6,850 nt of DNA from Bacilli bacterium (GTDB lineage: Bacteria; Bacillota_I; Bacilli_A; RF39; UBA660). Below are positions 1-6,254 of the stretch, one piece after another. Each line of letters opens with the position of its first letter. Positions within the stretch are counted from its first letter, which is position 1. Under the pieces are notes generated by a model. It had not been told where the DNA came from. It was given only the letters and a program-made list of their open reading frames with translations, and did not search any database. The DNA lies in contig JAAWDB010000029.1 in assembly GCA_022793555.1 (NCBI GenBank), positions 1 through 6,850 on the forward strand, read 5' to 3'. The translations under genes were made by a program, and so were the position numbers.

Positions 1-1465
1 CACAAGATTCTTTACCTTCTTTACAAAAACCTTGAGTTTCACAAGTTGGTCCTAAAATGTTACTAAAGCAGCTAGCTCCTTGTAAATTTCTTATTTCATC
101 ATGCATACCATTAACAATCATTCTTGTTTCCCATTGGGTCTTATTACACTCTCGTAATCTTAAAATATGAGCAAGAGTTTTACCATCCAAATTACTGATG
201 ATATTTACTAAATTACCTGATAAAGTAAAATAAATTAAATCTTCATCTTTAATATGGTAATTATTTTTTAATTGCCAAAATATTTCTTGATTTCTTTGAA
301 ACGCTTCGTGATAAGTCGTTAAATTTTCTTGCTCTAATTTTGGAGGAATTCGATATTGTGATAAATCAATAGATGGTCCAAAATCTGGTATTAATAAATC
401 ATGTGTACGATGGCGTGTTAAATGAGTTAGTACGGCAAATGAAGTTGGAATTTGATAGGTAAAATTTACTTGAGTTAATTCTTGACCATCGGATTGAAAA
501 GCAATTTTATTCATAATATCTACTTTAAAACTTGGATAACTTTTACTTAAGTTTTGATAAATTTTTTCAGCAGTTTTGTAGTCATATTGATATCTTCTCA
601 TGATGGCAGATATTATGATATGATCATCAACATTTGGCGTACTTGTTAAAAGTTTTGGGGTATTTAATACTTGATAATCTTGATAGTTTAACCATTGATT
701 TAAATACTTTTCTACAACATCCTCTTCTTGTATTTCTGCATTTTCAATATCGTCAACAATATAAGGAATATTTTCCCTAGCGATTTCTAAAAGTAATTCT
801 CCAAACTGTTTTACTTCTCCTATATTGGCATATTTTGTTTTCGTAAATTTAATTATCATATTTTTTAAGGTATGAGCATCTACTCCCATAATGATATTTG
901 AATAATATGAATATGGTAAAACAAATCGAGCGTCTTCTTTGGTAACACCATTTTGTAATAATTTTTGATATGTGTTAAATAAATTCATCTCGTTTTTAAT
1001 ATACAGTTCTCTTATCTTATCCTCATTTGGAATTTGTTTTTCTTCTTCATCTCTAAATTGAGGTACAAAAAAGCCAGCGTTAGAAAAATCTACTTCTCTT
1101 CTTGATTTTATCGTAAATGATGAAAAGCGTTCAGCGATAATAATTTGTTCAATTATTGCAGAAACATTTTTTAGTGCAAAAACGCAATAATCGTGATCAG
1201 TAATCGAGTCATGACCCATTTTTGTAATACGTTTAATCATTTTTATATTGCTTTCGTAGCTTTGGTTTTCTCTTTTATTTAGCACTTCGAAGACATCTCC
1301 AGGAAATCTTGATAACCCTCCAGAAGTTGCGACAATTGTTGCTCTTTTTTCTTTTTCTAATTGTTCAATTTTTTGAATTAAGCCCTCTACATCTGCTACA
1401 TTACTTTCTTTTAATAATTTCTTTAGTTTGTTATAATCTAAAGCTCCCAATAATTTAACTTCCAT
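1..1465 (-). CDS. thyX: ThyX-type (FAD-dependent) thymidylate synthase, tandem-domain form, 3' end cut by window edge
   Basis: An open frame of 488 codons runs from ATG 1465 off the left edge, so the C-terminus is missing. GAAAGGA (1471-1477) lies 5 nt before the ATG. ThyX makes dTMP from dUMP using methylene-THF, FAD and NADPH in the cytoplasm. Two ThyX-like domains are visible. Domain 1 (about 60-230) has GHDSITDHD (83-91), then AERFSSFTIKSRR (111-123), then EDARFVLP (177-184). Domain 2 (about 280-470) has TRHRTHD (350-356) and LRLRECNKTQWETR (435-448), close to the family's Arg...AQWE motif. Usual ThyX proteins are roughly 200-300 residues with one domain. Against the family pattern RHR-x2-S-x4-S-x-R, domain 1 keeps Ser116, Ser121 and Arg123 but has AER for RHR, while domain 2 keeps RHR but has Asp for both Ser. 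Cys 466, 475, 481 and 488 cluster at the end. The ThyX family call is firm; that the enzyme is active is inferred. Confidence 0.85.
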   Translation of the reverse strand, partial: MEVKLLGALDYNKLKKLLKESNVADVEGLIQKIEQLEKEKRATIVATSGGLSRFPGDVFEVLNKRENQSYESNIKMIKRITKMGHDSITDHDYCVFALKNVSAIIEQIIIAERFSSFTIKSRREVDFSNAGFFVPQFRDEEEKQIPNEDKIRELYIKNEMNLFNTYQKLLQNGVTKEDARFVLPYSYYSNIIMGVDAHTLKNMIIKFTKTKYANIGEVKQFGELLLEIARENIPYIVDDIENAEIQEEDVVEKYLNQWLNYQDYQVLNTPKLLTSTPNVDDHIIISAIMRRYQYDYKTAEKIYQNLSKSYPSFKVDIMNKIAFQSDGQELTQVNFTYQIPTSFAVLTHLTRHRTHDLLIPDFGPSIDLSQYRIPPKLEQENLTTYHEAFQRNQEIFWQLKNNYHIKDEDLIYFTLSGNLVNIISNLDGKTLAHILRLRECNKTQWETRMIVNGMHDEIRNLQGASCFSNILGPTCETQGFCKEGKESC

Positions 1466-1530
1466 AATAATCCTTTCTTACCCACTTTCCATCTTTCTTT
1501 AAGAATAACATTAAAATTTGGTTTTGAGCA

Positions 1531-1569
1531 AGAAAAAAGAAACTATTTTAGTTCTAATTTCCTAGTTTC
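1531..1569 (-). terminator. Intrinsic terminator of the lipoprotein gene
   Basis: Arms 1563-1569 and 1539-1545 form a 7-bp stem (GAAACTA with TAGTTTC). The loop can make a small inner TTAG/CTAA pairing. On the minus strand the stem is followed at once by TTTTTTCT (1538-1531). The lipoprotein stop codon TAG (1545-1543) lies inside the 3' arm. The stem is AU-rich, so it is probably only moderately strong. The ThyX gene begins about 65 nt further on; a weak promoter-like TTGCTC-17-TTATTC lies between them. Confidence 0.5.
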
Positions 1570-2265
1570 ATCGCTTTCTAATAATTTAAATAGATCGTCT
1601 TTAGTATATATGCCAGCTGGTATATTAAATGTATTTAAAGATAATTTTGCTCCTTCTTCAGATAAATCGTAGAATTCACCTTTTATATATATAGTGCCTA
1701 CGCAAAAATCTATTCCACGATTTGAAGAAAAATTTTGAACAGCCACCGCAGTTTCTTTTTCTATATTAATAAATATTCTATTATTTATAGCAAGAATTTC
1801 TATCTCTCCATCCCTTGGTATTTCAAATACAGTTCTTTTTTCTTGATAAGTGGTCACTCCGTCAATTCCTTTATATCTTGCGAGTGTTACTATAATATTT
1901 GATTTTTCAATTTCTTCATCAGTTAAATATCCAATAGCTGCATCTTTGGCATTTTTTAAAAATTCTTGTGTTTTTCCATATTCTTTTTTGTCTAAATACG
2001 CTTTAAAGGTTTTAACCATTATGTGTTTATTGTATGTTTCATCTTCAATATCGATAATATTTAACCCAATTAACATTGTTTCATCAAAGAAGTCATATTT
2101 TGAATAGTCCCTATAGCCAAAGAGCTGTTCTCCAAATGATAGTTGGTTCGTTTCTTCACTGATTTCTTCTGTTTCTTCAATTATCTTAGTATTTGTTTTA
2201 CCACAGCCAGATAAAAGCATAGTTAATAATGATAATAACATTAAATTTTTCTTATATTTTTTCAC
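1543..2265 (-). CDS. Secreted lipoprotein of unknown function
   Basis: A 240-residue protein that I do not recognise. The N-terminus is a classical type II signal: MKKYKKN, a hydrophobic stretch (about 8-18), then lipobox LSGC with Cys21 as the lipidated residue. It should therefore be exported and anchored on the outer face of the membrane. Residues 22-42 form an acidic, Glu/Thr-rich linker, and the rest (about 45-240) looks like a mixed alpha/beta soluble domain. The start is GTG (2263-2265). It is preferred to the ATG nine codons in because AGAGGTG (2271-2277) sits 5 nt upstream and the positive n-region is needed for export. The gene has its own promoter downstream of recA and its own terminator, so it looks monocistronic. 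Nothing in the sequence gives a substrate; binding or envelope maintenance would be a guess. Confidence 0.8.
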   Translation of the reverse strand: MKKYKKNLMLLSLLTMLLSGCGKTNTKIIEETEEISEETNQLSFGEQLFGYRDYSKYDFFDETMLIGLNIIDIEDETYNKHIMVKTFKAYLDKKEYGKTQEFLKNAKDAAIGYLTDEEIEKSNIIVTLARYKGIDGVTTYQEKRTVFEIPRDGEIEILAINNRIFINIEKETAVAVQNFSSNRGIDFCVGTIYIKGEFYDLSEEGAKLSLNTFNIPAGIYTKDDLFKLLESDETRKLELK

Positions 2266-2285
2266 AAATTCACCTCTTTAACGTG

Positions 2286-2351
2286 AAAATATACTATTAT
2301 AAAGTTCAATTCAAGTCAAGAAAAAAGTAATTGGAGATGATAGTATATTTT
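2286..2351. repeat. Perfect 12-bp inverted repeat between recA and the lipoprotein gene
   Basis: AAAATATACTAT (2286-2297) and ATAGTATATTTT (2340-2351) are exact reverse complements with a 42-nt spacer. One arm abuts the recA stop codon and the other covers the -10 of the lipoprotein promoter. A second possible pairing, 2352-2360 with 2322-2330 (9 bp, one G.U), crosses the first, so in recA mRNA the two would be mutually exclusive or a pseudoknot. No clean U-tract follows, so this is not a standard terminator. It may be a weak recA 3' structure, a double operator, or chance in AT-rich DNA. Confidence 0.4.
2291..2319 (-). promoter_or_regulatory. Sigma-A-type promoter of the lipoprotein gene
   Basis: On the minus strand TTGACT (2319-2314) and TAGTAT (2296-2291) are separated by exactly 17 bp. 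Transcription would start about 7 nt beyond, leaving a leader of about 20 nt that carries the AGAGGTG ribosome site. A TATAAT sequence also lies in the spacer region, but only 12 bp from TTGACT. The -10 lies inside one arm of the 12-bp inverted repeat at 2286-2351. Confidence 0.6.
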
Positions 2352-3392
2352 TTACTCTTTATTTTTTTCTTTCTGTTCTTCTTTTATTTTTTGAAAACCA
2401 TAGTGTTCGCGTACTTTAGTTTCAATTTCATTTGTTAATTCAGGATGGTCTTTTAAAAATAATTTAACATTTTCTTTTCCTTGACCAATTTTTTCACCTT
2501 GATAAGAATACCAAGCGCCACTTTTCTCGATGATATTAATGTCACTAGCAATATCAATTAATTCGCCTTCATGACTAACACCTTCACCATACATAATATC
2601 CACACAAGCAGTTTTAAAAGGAGGTGCTACTTTATTTTTTACTACTTTAACATTTGTTTTATTTCCAATTACACCATCGCCTTGTTTGATTTGCTCTCCT
2701 CTTCTTACATCCATACGGATAGTTGCATAAAATTTTAGAGCTCTTCCTCCAGGAGTAGTTTCTGGATTACCAAACATCACACCTACTTTTTCACGCAATT
2801 GGTTAATGAAAATAGCAGTCGTTTTCGTTTTATTAATCGTTCCAGATAATTTTCTTAAAGCTTGACTCATAAGTCGTGCTTGAAGTCCAACATGACTATC
2901 CCCCATATCTCCATCAATTTCAGCTTGAGGAACTAAAGCAGCAACGGAATCAATTACAATAATATTGACTGCTTCACTACGAACTAGAGCTTCACAAATT
3001 TCTAAAGCTTGTTCTCCAGTATCTGGTTGAGATAGTAAAAGTTCATTGATATTTACTCCTAAATTTTTGGCATACACAGGATCTAGAGCATGCTCAGCAT
3101 CAATAAAAGCTGCTCTTCCTCCAGATTTTTGTACCTCTGCGATGGCATGAAGTGCAAAGGTAGTTTTTCCAGAAGATTCTGGTCCATATATTTCAATAAT
3201 TCTTCCTTTGGGATATCCTCCAACACCTAGGGCAATGTCTAAAGCTAAGGATCCACTTGAAGTTGCTTCAACTTCCATATGCTCTTGTGCTCCAAGTTTC
3301 ATAATGGCACCTTTTCCAAATTGTTTTTCAATATCTGCAAGAACTTGTTCAAGTGCTTTATCCTTATCTTTGATATCTTTTGTTGTTTTCAT
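2352..3392 (-). CDS. recA: Recombinase RecA
   Basis: RecA forms ATP-dependent filaments on single-stranded DNA, drives strand exchange in recombinational repair, and activates LexA self-cleavage in the SOS response. The protein is full length at 346 residues. Walker A is GPESSGKTT (70-78), the catalytic Glu is in [10 protein letters not shown] (Glu100), and Walker B is IIVIDSV (144-150). Loop L1 is near 155-170. Loop L2 contains [18 protein letters not shown] (204-221). The C-terminal domain ends in a short Lys/Glu-rich tail (about 336-346). The ATG at 3392 is fixed by AGGAGG (3398-3403), 5 nt upstream. It has its own sigma-A promoter and a LexA-like site, and it is separated from the upstream operon by a terminator. 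No key residue is missing and there is no intein. Confidence 0.98.
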   Translation of the reverse strand: MKTTKDIKDKDKALEQVLADIEKQFGKGAIMKLGAQEHMEVEATSSGSLALDIALGVGGYPKGRIIEIYGPESSGKTTFALHAIAEVQKSGGRAAFIDAEHALDPVYAKNLGVNINELLLSQPDTGEQALEICEALVRSEAVNIIVIDSVAALVPQAEIDGDMGDSHVGLQARLMSQALRKLSGTINKTKTTAIFINQLREKVGVMFGNPETTPGGRALKFYATIRMDVRRGEQIKQGDGVIGNKTNVKVVKNKVAPPFKTACVDIMYGEGVSHEGELIDIASDINIIEKSGAWYSYQGEKIGQGKENVKLFLKDHPELTNEIETKVREHYGFQKIKEEQKEKNKE

Positions 3393-3423
3393 ATAATCCT
3401 CCTAAGTTTTTAAGTACATGTTC

Positions 3424-3452
3424 ATTTTATTATAGTTCATCGGCTTTGTCAA
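3424..3452 (-). promoter_or_regulatory. recA promoter
   Basis: A perfect -35 TTGACA (3452-3447) and a -10 TAAAAT (3429-3424) with a 17-bp spacer on the minus strand. The predicted start is near 3417, giving a leader of about 25 nt that carries AGGAGG. This is the strongest promoter match in the window. Confidence 0.75.
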
Positions 3453-3461
3453 TCTTTTTCT

Positions 3462-3475
3462 CAAACATTCGTTTG
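3462..3475. promoter_or_regulatory. Probable LexA (SOS/DinR) box of recA
   Basis: On the minus strand the site reads CAAACGAATGTTTG, a 5-4-5 perfect palindrome. Against the Bacillus LexA consensus CGAACRNRYGTTYC it matches 12 of 14 positions; the misses are A for G at position 2 and G for C at position 14. It lies 9 bp upstream of the recA -35. LexA control of recA is well known in Firmicutes. Control here is inferred from the match and position; no lexA gene is in the window. Confidence 0.55.
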
Positions 3476-3492
3476 GTACTGTTTTCCAAACA

Positions 3493-3528
3493 AAAAAAGC
3501 AAATTATTTCTTATATTTTTGCTTTTTT
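3493..3528. terminator. Intrinsic terminator closing the ATP-grasp/membrane-protein operon
   Basis: Arms AAAAAAGCAAA (3493-3503) and TTTGCTTTTTT (3518-3528) pair over 11 bp with a 14-nt loop. On the minus strand the stem ends in a run of T, so it would stop transcription after the stop codon at 3558 and insulate recA. A/T flanks on both sides could make it work in both directions. Only GC pairs are in the middle of the stem, so strength is uncertain. Confidence 0.65.
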
Positions 3529-3557
3529 ATTCTTTATTTTATCACCAATTTTTAATT

Positions 3558-4271
3558 TTAGTTGATTTGGGTTATTTGTTTAAAAATATAATGATCACCT
3601 TTTTTTTCAAACACATATTCATAAGTGCTTGCATCATCTATGTAATCCTCTAATTCAATAGAGTAACTTATATGCGATGATAATTCTTTATAATCTAATT
3701 GTTTTGTTTTATTTAAATCGGAATATATTGTTCTTTTACTAGTAGTATCATTCCAATCATCCGTTTCATAAATCATTTTTTCGGTAATAATTATTTGATT
3801 ATTAGTCTTTTTCGCACTAACAATTTTTCGATGAATTCTTTCATACCAATTACCACCACAACCGCCGATATCTTCATATTGTTTTTTATCGTTATTGTAA
3901 GTAAAACCACACATTTCTTCAAAAAGATAGACTTTTTCATGAACATATGGAACTTGACCAAGAATTCTTTCGATATTTTTTTCTACTTCTTCTCTTGGAA
4001 TCACTTCTGAATTTTCTTTGCCATGTTCTTTAATATAAGCCATTAAACCAATATCGATGATATATTCATTAGATAATGGATTCGTTGTGTATAATAAACT
4101 AGCGATAGTAGCATCTGAGCTTGGATTTACTGAGCTATAAAGATCACGAACTAAATCAGAATTGATATCTATTTCTTTCGGTTTTAGGAAAAAATAGCTC
4201 ACTAATAAGCAACAGCTTATACCAATTAAAAAACTTATGATGATTAAAATTATTTTTTTATTTTTCGACAT
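3558..4271 (-). CDS. Membrane-anchored protein of unknown function, paralogue 1
   Basis: A 237-residue protein that I do not recognise. A short basic start (MSKNKK) and one hydrophobic helix (about 7-28) suggest an N-terminal anchor with the remainder outside the cell. Cys20-Cys21 lie within the helix without a convincing lipobox. The outer region has NPSSD (49-53), LLYTTNPLS (59-67), and a pair of cysteines, Cys121 and Cys138 (in GGCGGNW), that could form a disulfide. The C-terminal part is rich in alternating beta-like segments and ends YIFKQITQIN. It is identical to its neighbour at 195 of 237 positions (82%) with no gaps. It is the last gene of the operon, 118 nt after paralogue 2, with GAGAGGT about 8 nt before ATG, and a terminator follows. 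The intact frame after divergence suggests that it is still selected. Confidence 0.85.
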   Translation of the reverse strand: MSKNKKIILIIISFLIGISCCLLVSYFFLKPKEIDINSDLVRDLYSSVNPSSDATIASLLYTTNPLSNEYIIDIGLMAYIKEHGKENSEVIPREEVEKNIERILGQVPYVHEKVYLFEEMCGFTYNNDKKQYEDIGGCGGNWYERIHRKIVSAKKTNNQIIITEKMIYETDDWNDTTSKRTIYSDLNKTKQLDYKELSSHISYSIELEDYIDDASTYEYVFEKKGDHYIFKQITQIN

Positions 4272-4365
4272 GTTTTAGACCTCTCTTATAATATGTTTCA
4301 TTTGGTGGAATTGCTACATCCCAACAACAACTAAAATTTTTTTGCTTTCCTTGGTTACTTTTTTA
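4272..4365 (-). pseudogene. Remnant of the 3' end of the ATP-grasp gene, left by duplication
   Basis: Read on the minus strand, the gap between the two paralogues contains a decayed copy of the end of the ATP-grasp gene. Translation of 4365-4318 gives KKVTKESKKILVVVGM, then a TAG stop. The intact gene has KKAAKESDKILVVGWDVA (residues 271-288). One base is lost near 4325-4331, shifting the frame. About 70 bp matching roughly 5130-5203 is deleted, and the last part (4272-4296) again matches the intact 3' end (5104-5127). The segment still supplies the GAGAGGT ribosome site for paralogue 1. It is not expected to encode anything. Confidence 0.8.
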
Positions 4366-5271
4366 TTGCATTATCACCAATTTTAAATTTTAGTTGATTT
4401 GAGTTATTTGTTTAAAAATATAATGATCGTCTTTTTTTTCAAACACATATTCATAAGTGCTTGCATCTTCTATGTAATCCTCTAATTTAATAGAATATTT
4501 TCCATTTGATGATACTTCTTTATAATCTAATTGTTTTGTTTTATTTACATCGGAATAAACTGTTCTTCTACTAGTGGTAGTATCCCAATCATCACTTTCA
4601 TAAATCATTTTTTCCGTAATGATGATTTGATTACGAGTCTTTTTGGCACTAACAATTTTTCGATGAATTCTTTCATCCCAATTACCACCACAACCACCAT
4701 AAACTTCGTATTGTTTTTTATCATTATTATATGAATATGCGCATACTTCTTCAAAAAGAAAAACTTTTTCATGAACATATGAAACTTGACCAAGAATTCT
4801 TTCAATATTTTTTTCGACTTCTTCTTTTGGAATCACTTCTGAATTTTCTTTGCCATGTTCTCTTATATAAGCCATTAAGCCAATATCAATGATGTATTTA
4901 TTGGATAATGGATTCGTTGTGTATAATAAACTAGCAACGTTATAATCTGAACTTGGATTAACCGAATTATATAGATCTTGAATTAAGTCAGAATTGATAT
5001 CCATTTCTTTGGGTTTTGATACAAAATATCCCACTAATAAACAACTGCCTATACCAATCAAAGCAATAATACTGATTAAAATTATTTTTTTATTTTTCAA
5101 CATGTTTTAATACCTCTCTTATAATATCCATTCGTCCACGATCTGAAGTTACTTGAACTAAGTCAAATCCTGGACGACGGTTTCCTTCAATAATTAATGG
5201 TCCATCTGGAGTAATCGCTACATCCCATCCCACGACTAAAATTTTGTCGCTTTCCTTGGCTGCTTTTTTTA
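4358..5271. repeat. Tandem duplication, unit 2 (upstream copy)
   Basis: This unit holds paralogue 2 plus the intact last stretch of the ATP-grasp gene. The junction between units lies near 4357-4366, where ATP-grasp-like sequence passes into terminator-flank-like sequence through CTTTTTTA. The same short tract is present at both outer ends: GCTTTTTTA within the operon terminator (3521-3529) and GCTTTTTTTA in the ATP-grasp gene (5262-5271). This pattern is expected if recombination or slippage at a short homology made the duplication. Confidence 0.75.
4390..5103 (-). CDS. Membrane-anchored protein of unknown function, paralogue 2
   Basis: 237 residues, the same architecture as its downstream paralogue: basic MLKNKK, a single anchor helix (about 7-28), then an extracytoplasmic domain with Cys121 and Cys138. 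Differences from paralogue 1 concentrate in the anchor helix (11-30), at 41-56, around 122-135 and at 171-176 and 200-202. The central block 57-110 is nearly identical and probably forms the core. The ATG at 5103 lies inside the ATP-grasp gene, overlapping its last 14 nt. The ribosome site GAGAGGT is within ATP-grasp codons. Translational coupling is therefore likely and the two products probably act together. No terminator separates it from paralogue 1. No known domain is recognised, so its role as partner, substrate or regulator of the ATP-grasp enzyme is open. Confidence 0.85.
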   Translation of the reverse strand: MLKNKKIILISIIALIGIGSCLLVGYFVSKPKEMDINSDLIQDLYNSVNPSSDYNVASLLYTTNPLSNKYIIDIGLMAYIREHGKENSEVIPKEEVEKNIERILGQVSYVHEKVFLFEEVCAYSYNNDKKQYEVYGGCGGNWDERIHRKIVSAKKTRNQIIITEKMIYESDDWDTTTSRRTVYSDVNKTKQLDYKEVSSNGKYSIKLEDYIEDASTYEYVFEKKDDHYIFKQITQIN

Positions 5272-6079
5272 CCATTTCTTGAACCTCTTTAAAATACGGA
5301 ATCTCAAAGCCATCTATTTTTACTTTGCTTTTGGGATGCACTTTAAATTCTTTTAAATCTTTATCTAAAGCAGGACCAATCAGTGTTCCTGTTTTCAAAT
5401 CAATTTCGGCTCCCATTCCACCAGCATGAAAATTATCCACAGAATTTATTCCATTTCCAATACGAAGACCTGCCCATAAAATTTTAGGTTTATTATGATC
5501 ATTAAAAGTCATAATGCGAATGGTATTTACAGAAGTATCACACAAAGCATTTAATTTTTCATGTTGAATGACTAATTCTTCTAAAAATAAATGATTGGTA
5601 ATTAACTTTTCATAAAAAGCTTTTAGATCGTCAATATTTTTCGTATAAATTTTGGTAACATCTGCTCCACCTAAGCCATCATAAGGTTTACTCATAAAAA
5701 CTTCATGTTTGGTTATAAACTTTTTAAAATCTTCAAAATTATTTTCGGTTGGTACAAAGAAATCTCGTTTTGTATATTCATGAAATTCTTTTAAGAAATT
5801 AGGTTTCACCGTATATCTTTTTTTATAAGCACTTGGACTTACTTTTTCATAAAAAATATTTTGCATTTTAATTCCAACGTACTCTTTTCGTTCTTGTTTT
5901 TGACGATCATAAAACTTATAGTTTAGATAATCACTTAGCCCTATACCATATTTTAAAATACTATAATAAGTATCTATGGTTAAAGCTAAATAACTACGAT
6001 GTTTTTCTTTGGCAATTCTTTTTAGATTGGTGGCAAATCGTTTATAATTGGCACTAAAAATGTAGGAATAGAAAGCCAT
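5090..6079 (-). CDS. ATP-grasp enzyme, sugar-transfer-associated (ATPgrasp_ST) type
   Basis: 329 residues. The C-terminal two thirds carry an ATP-grasp fold resembling the ATPgrasp_ST (hexapeptide-transferase-associated) family. In order: MSKPYDGLGGADV (129-141; Lys131 and the glycine-rich loop bind ATP phosphates), LFLEELVIQHEKL (164-176; Glu167-Glu168 at the adenine edge), SVNTIRIMT (183-191), NFHAGGMGAEIDLKTG (216-231), VGWDVAITPDGPLIIEGN (283-300; Asp286, Glu298 and Asn300 fit the metal ligands). Residues 1-95 are a basic helical region without a clear domain. There is no signal peptide, so it acts in the cytoplasm. ATP-grasp enzymes join a carboxylate to an amine or other nucleophile through an acyl-phosphate; the substrate here is unknown. 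It is first in the operon, with a weak ribosome site (GAAGTGA) before ATG 6079. All expected catalytic residues appear to be present. Confidence 0.85.
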   Translation of the reverse strand: MAFYSYIFSANYKRFATNLKRIAKEKHRSYLALTIDTYYSILKYGIGLSDYLNYKFYDRQKQERKEYVGIKMQNIFYEKVSPSAYKKRYTVKPNFLKEFHEYTKRDFFVPTENNFEDFKKFITKHEVFMSKPYDGLGGADVTKIYTKNIDDLKAFYEKLITNHLFLEELVIQHEKLNALCDTSVNTIRIMTFNDHNKPKILWAGLRIGNGINSVDNFHAGGMGAEIDLKTGTLIGPALDKDLKEFKVHPKSKVKIDGFEIPYFKEVQEMVKKAAKESDKILVVGWDVAITPDGPLIIEGNRRPGFDLVQVTSDRGRMDIIREVLKHVEK

Positions 6080-6105
6080 TTTATCACTTCTTTCTTCGTA
6101 TCACC

Positions 6106-6157
6106 TAGTTTCGTTGTTAAGATTTTTATTTTTTTAATCAAACCAACAATGAAACTA
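6106..6157 (-). promoter_or_regulatory. Inverted repeat (possible hairpin) in the ATP-grasp leader
   Basis: TAGTTTCGTTGTT (6106-6118) and AACAATGAAACTA (6145-6157) are 13-bp arms with one mismatch, which is A.C in the minus-strand RNA. They flank a 26-nt AU-rich loop. The hairpin would sit in the leader about 27 nt before the ATG. No run of U follows it, so it is not a terminator. It may be an mRNA structure or a protein site. A perfect 12-bp palindrome, AAGATTAATCTT (6159-6170), lies beside it. Confidence 0.45.
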
Positions 6158-6201
6158 CAAGATTAATCTTTTATAAAAATGTATTGTTTTTAGTTAATTT
6201 G

Positions 6202-6210
6202 ATTATATCA
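6202..6210 (-). promoter_or_regulatory. Extended -10 promoter element of the ATP-grasp operon
   Basis: The minus strand reads TGATATAAT (6210-6202): a perfect TATAAT preceded by the TGn extension. No good -35 lies 16-18 bp upstream, which is usual for extended -10 promoters. The predicted start near 6195 gives a leader of about 115 nt containing the hairpin at 6106-6157. Confidence 0.55.
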
Positions 6211-6222
6211 AAAGTTTACTAA

Positions 6223-6254
6223 AAACACTATATACTTTTGTTAAAATAGTGTTT
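6223..6254. repeat. 9-bp inverted repeat over the -35 region of the ATP-grasp promoter
   Basis: AAACACTAT (6223-6231) and ATAGTGTTT (6246-6254) are exact reverse complements with a 14-nt spacer. Relative to the predicted start they cover about -28 to -59, where a regulator would bind. An operator is an inference; chance is possible at this base composition. Confidence 0.35.

Larger units (their letters stand above)
3521..4365. repeat. Tandem duplication, unit 1 (downstream copy)
   Basis: This unit contains the operon-distal membrane-protein gene (3558-4271), its downstream flank and a remnant of the ATP-grasp 3' end. It matches the unit at about 4358-5271. Matching flanks include the ATCACCAATTTT block past each gene's stop (from 3541 and from 4373) and the CCTCTCTTATAATAT block (from about 4280 and from about 5112) upstream of each gene. 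It is shorter than its partner by about 70 bp because of a deletion in the remnant. Confidence 0.8.

Noticed and set aside
1..1465. ThyX pseudogene because of the broken signature motifs
   Set aside because: The frame is open for 488 codons and each domain retains a different set of key residues, which is unlike random decay.
1850..2107. Plus-strand open frames inside the minus-strand genes (also 3208-3396, 3795-4010, 4531-4734, 6484-6705)
   Set aside because: They lie opposite well-supported minus-strand genes, have low-complexity Ser/Phe/Ile-rich products typical of antisense readings, and lack convincing ribosome sites.
3412..3423. GAACATGTACTT just downstream of the recA -10 as a LexA box
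   Set aside because: Only one half-site matches; the second half (ACTT for GTTC) does not. The palindrome at 3462-3475 is better.
3380..3565. Plus-strand 61-residue open frame in the gap upstream of recA
   Set aside because: It crosses the recA promoter, the LexA-like box and the terminator, and its product is low-complexity Phe/Ser sequence.
3558..4271. Lipoprotein call for the paralogues from the Cys at 20-21
   Set aside because: The residues before Cys (GIS in paralogue 1, IGS in paralogue 2) sit mid-helix, with further hydrophobic residues following, so a transmembrane anchor fits better.
4605..4805. A second minus-strand frame inside paralogue 2
   Set aside because: It overlaps a strongly conserved gene in another frame, and its product is Lys/Val/Ile repeats with no parallel protein from paralogue 1.
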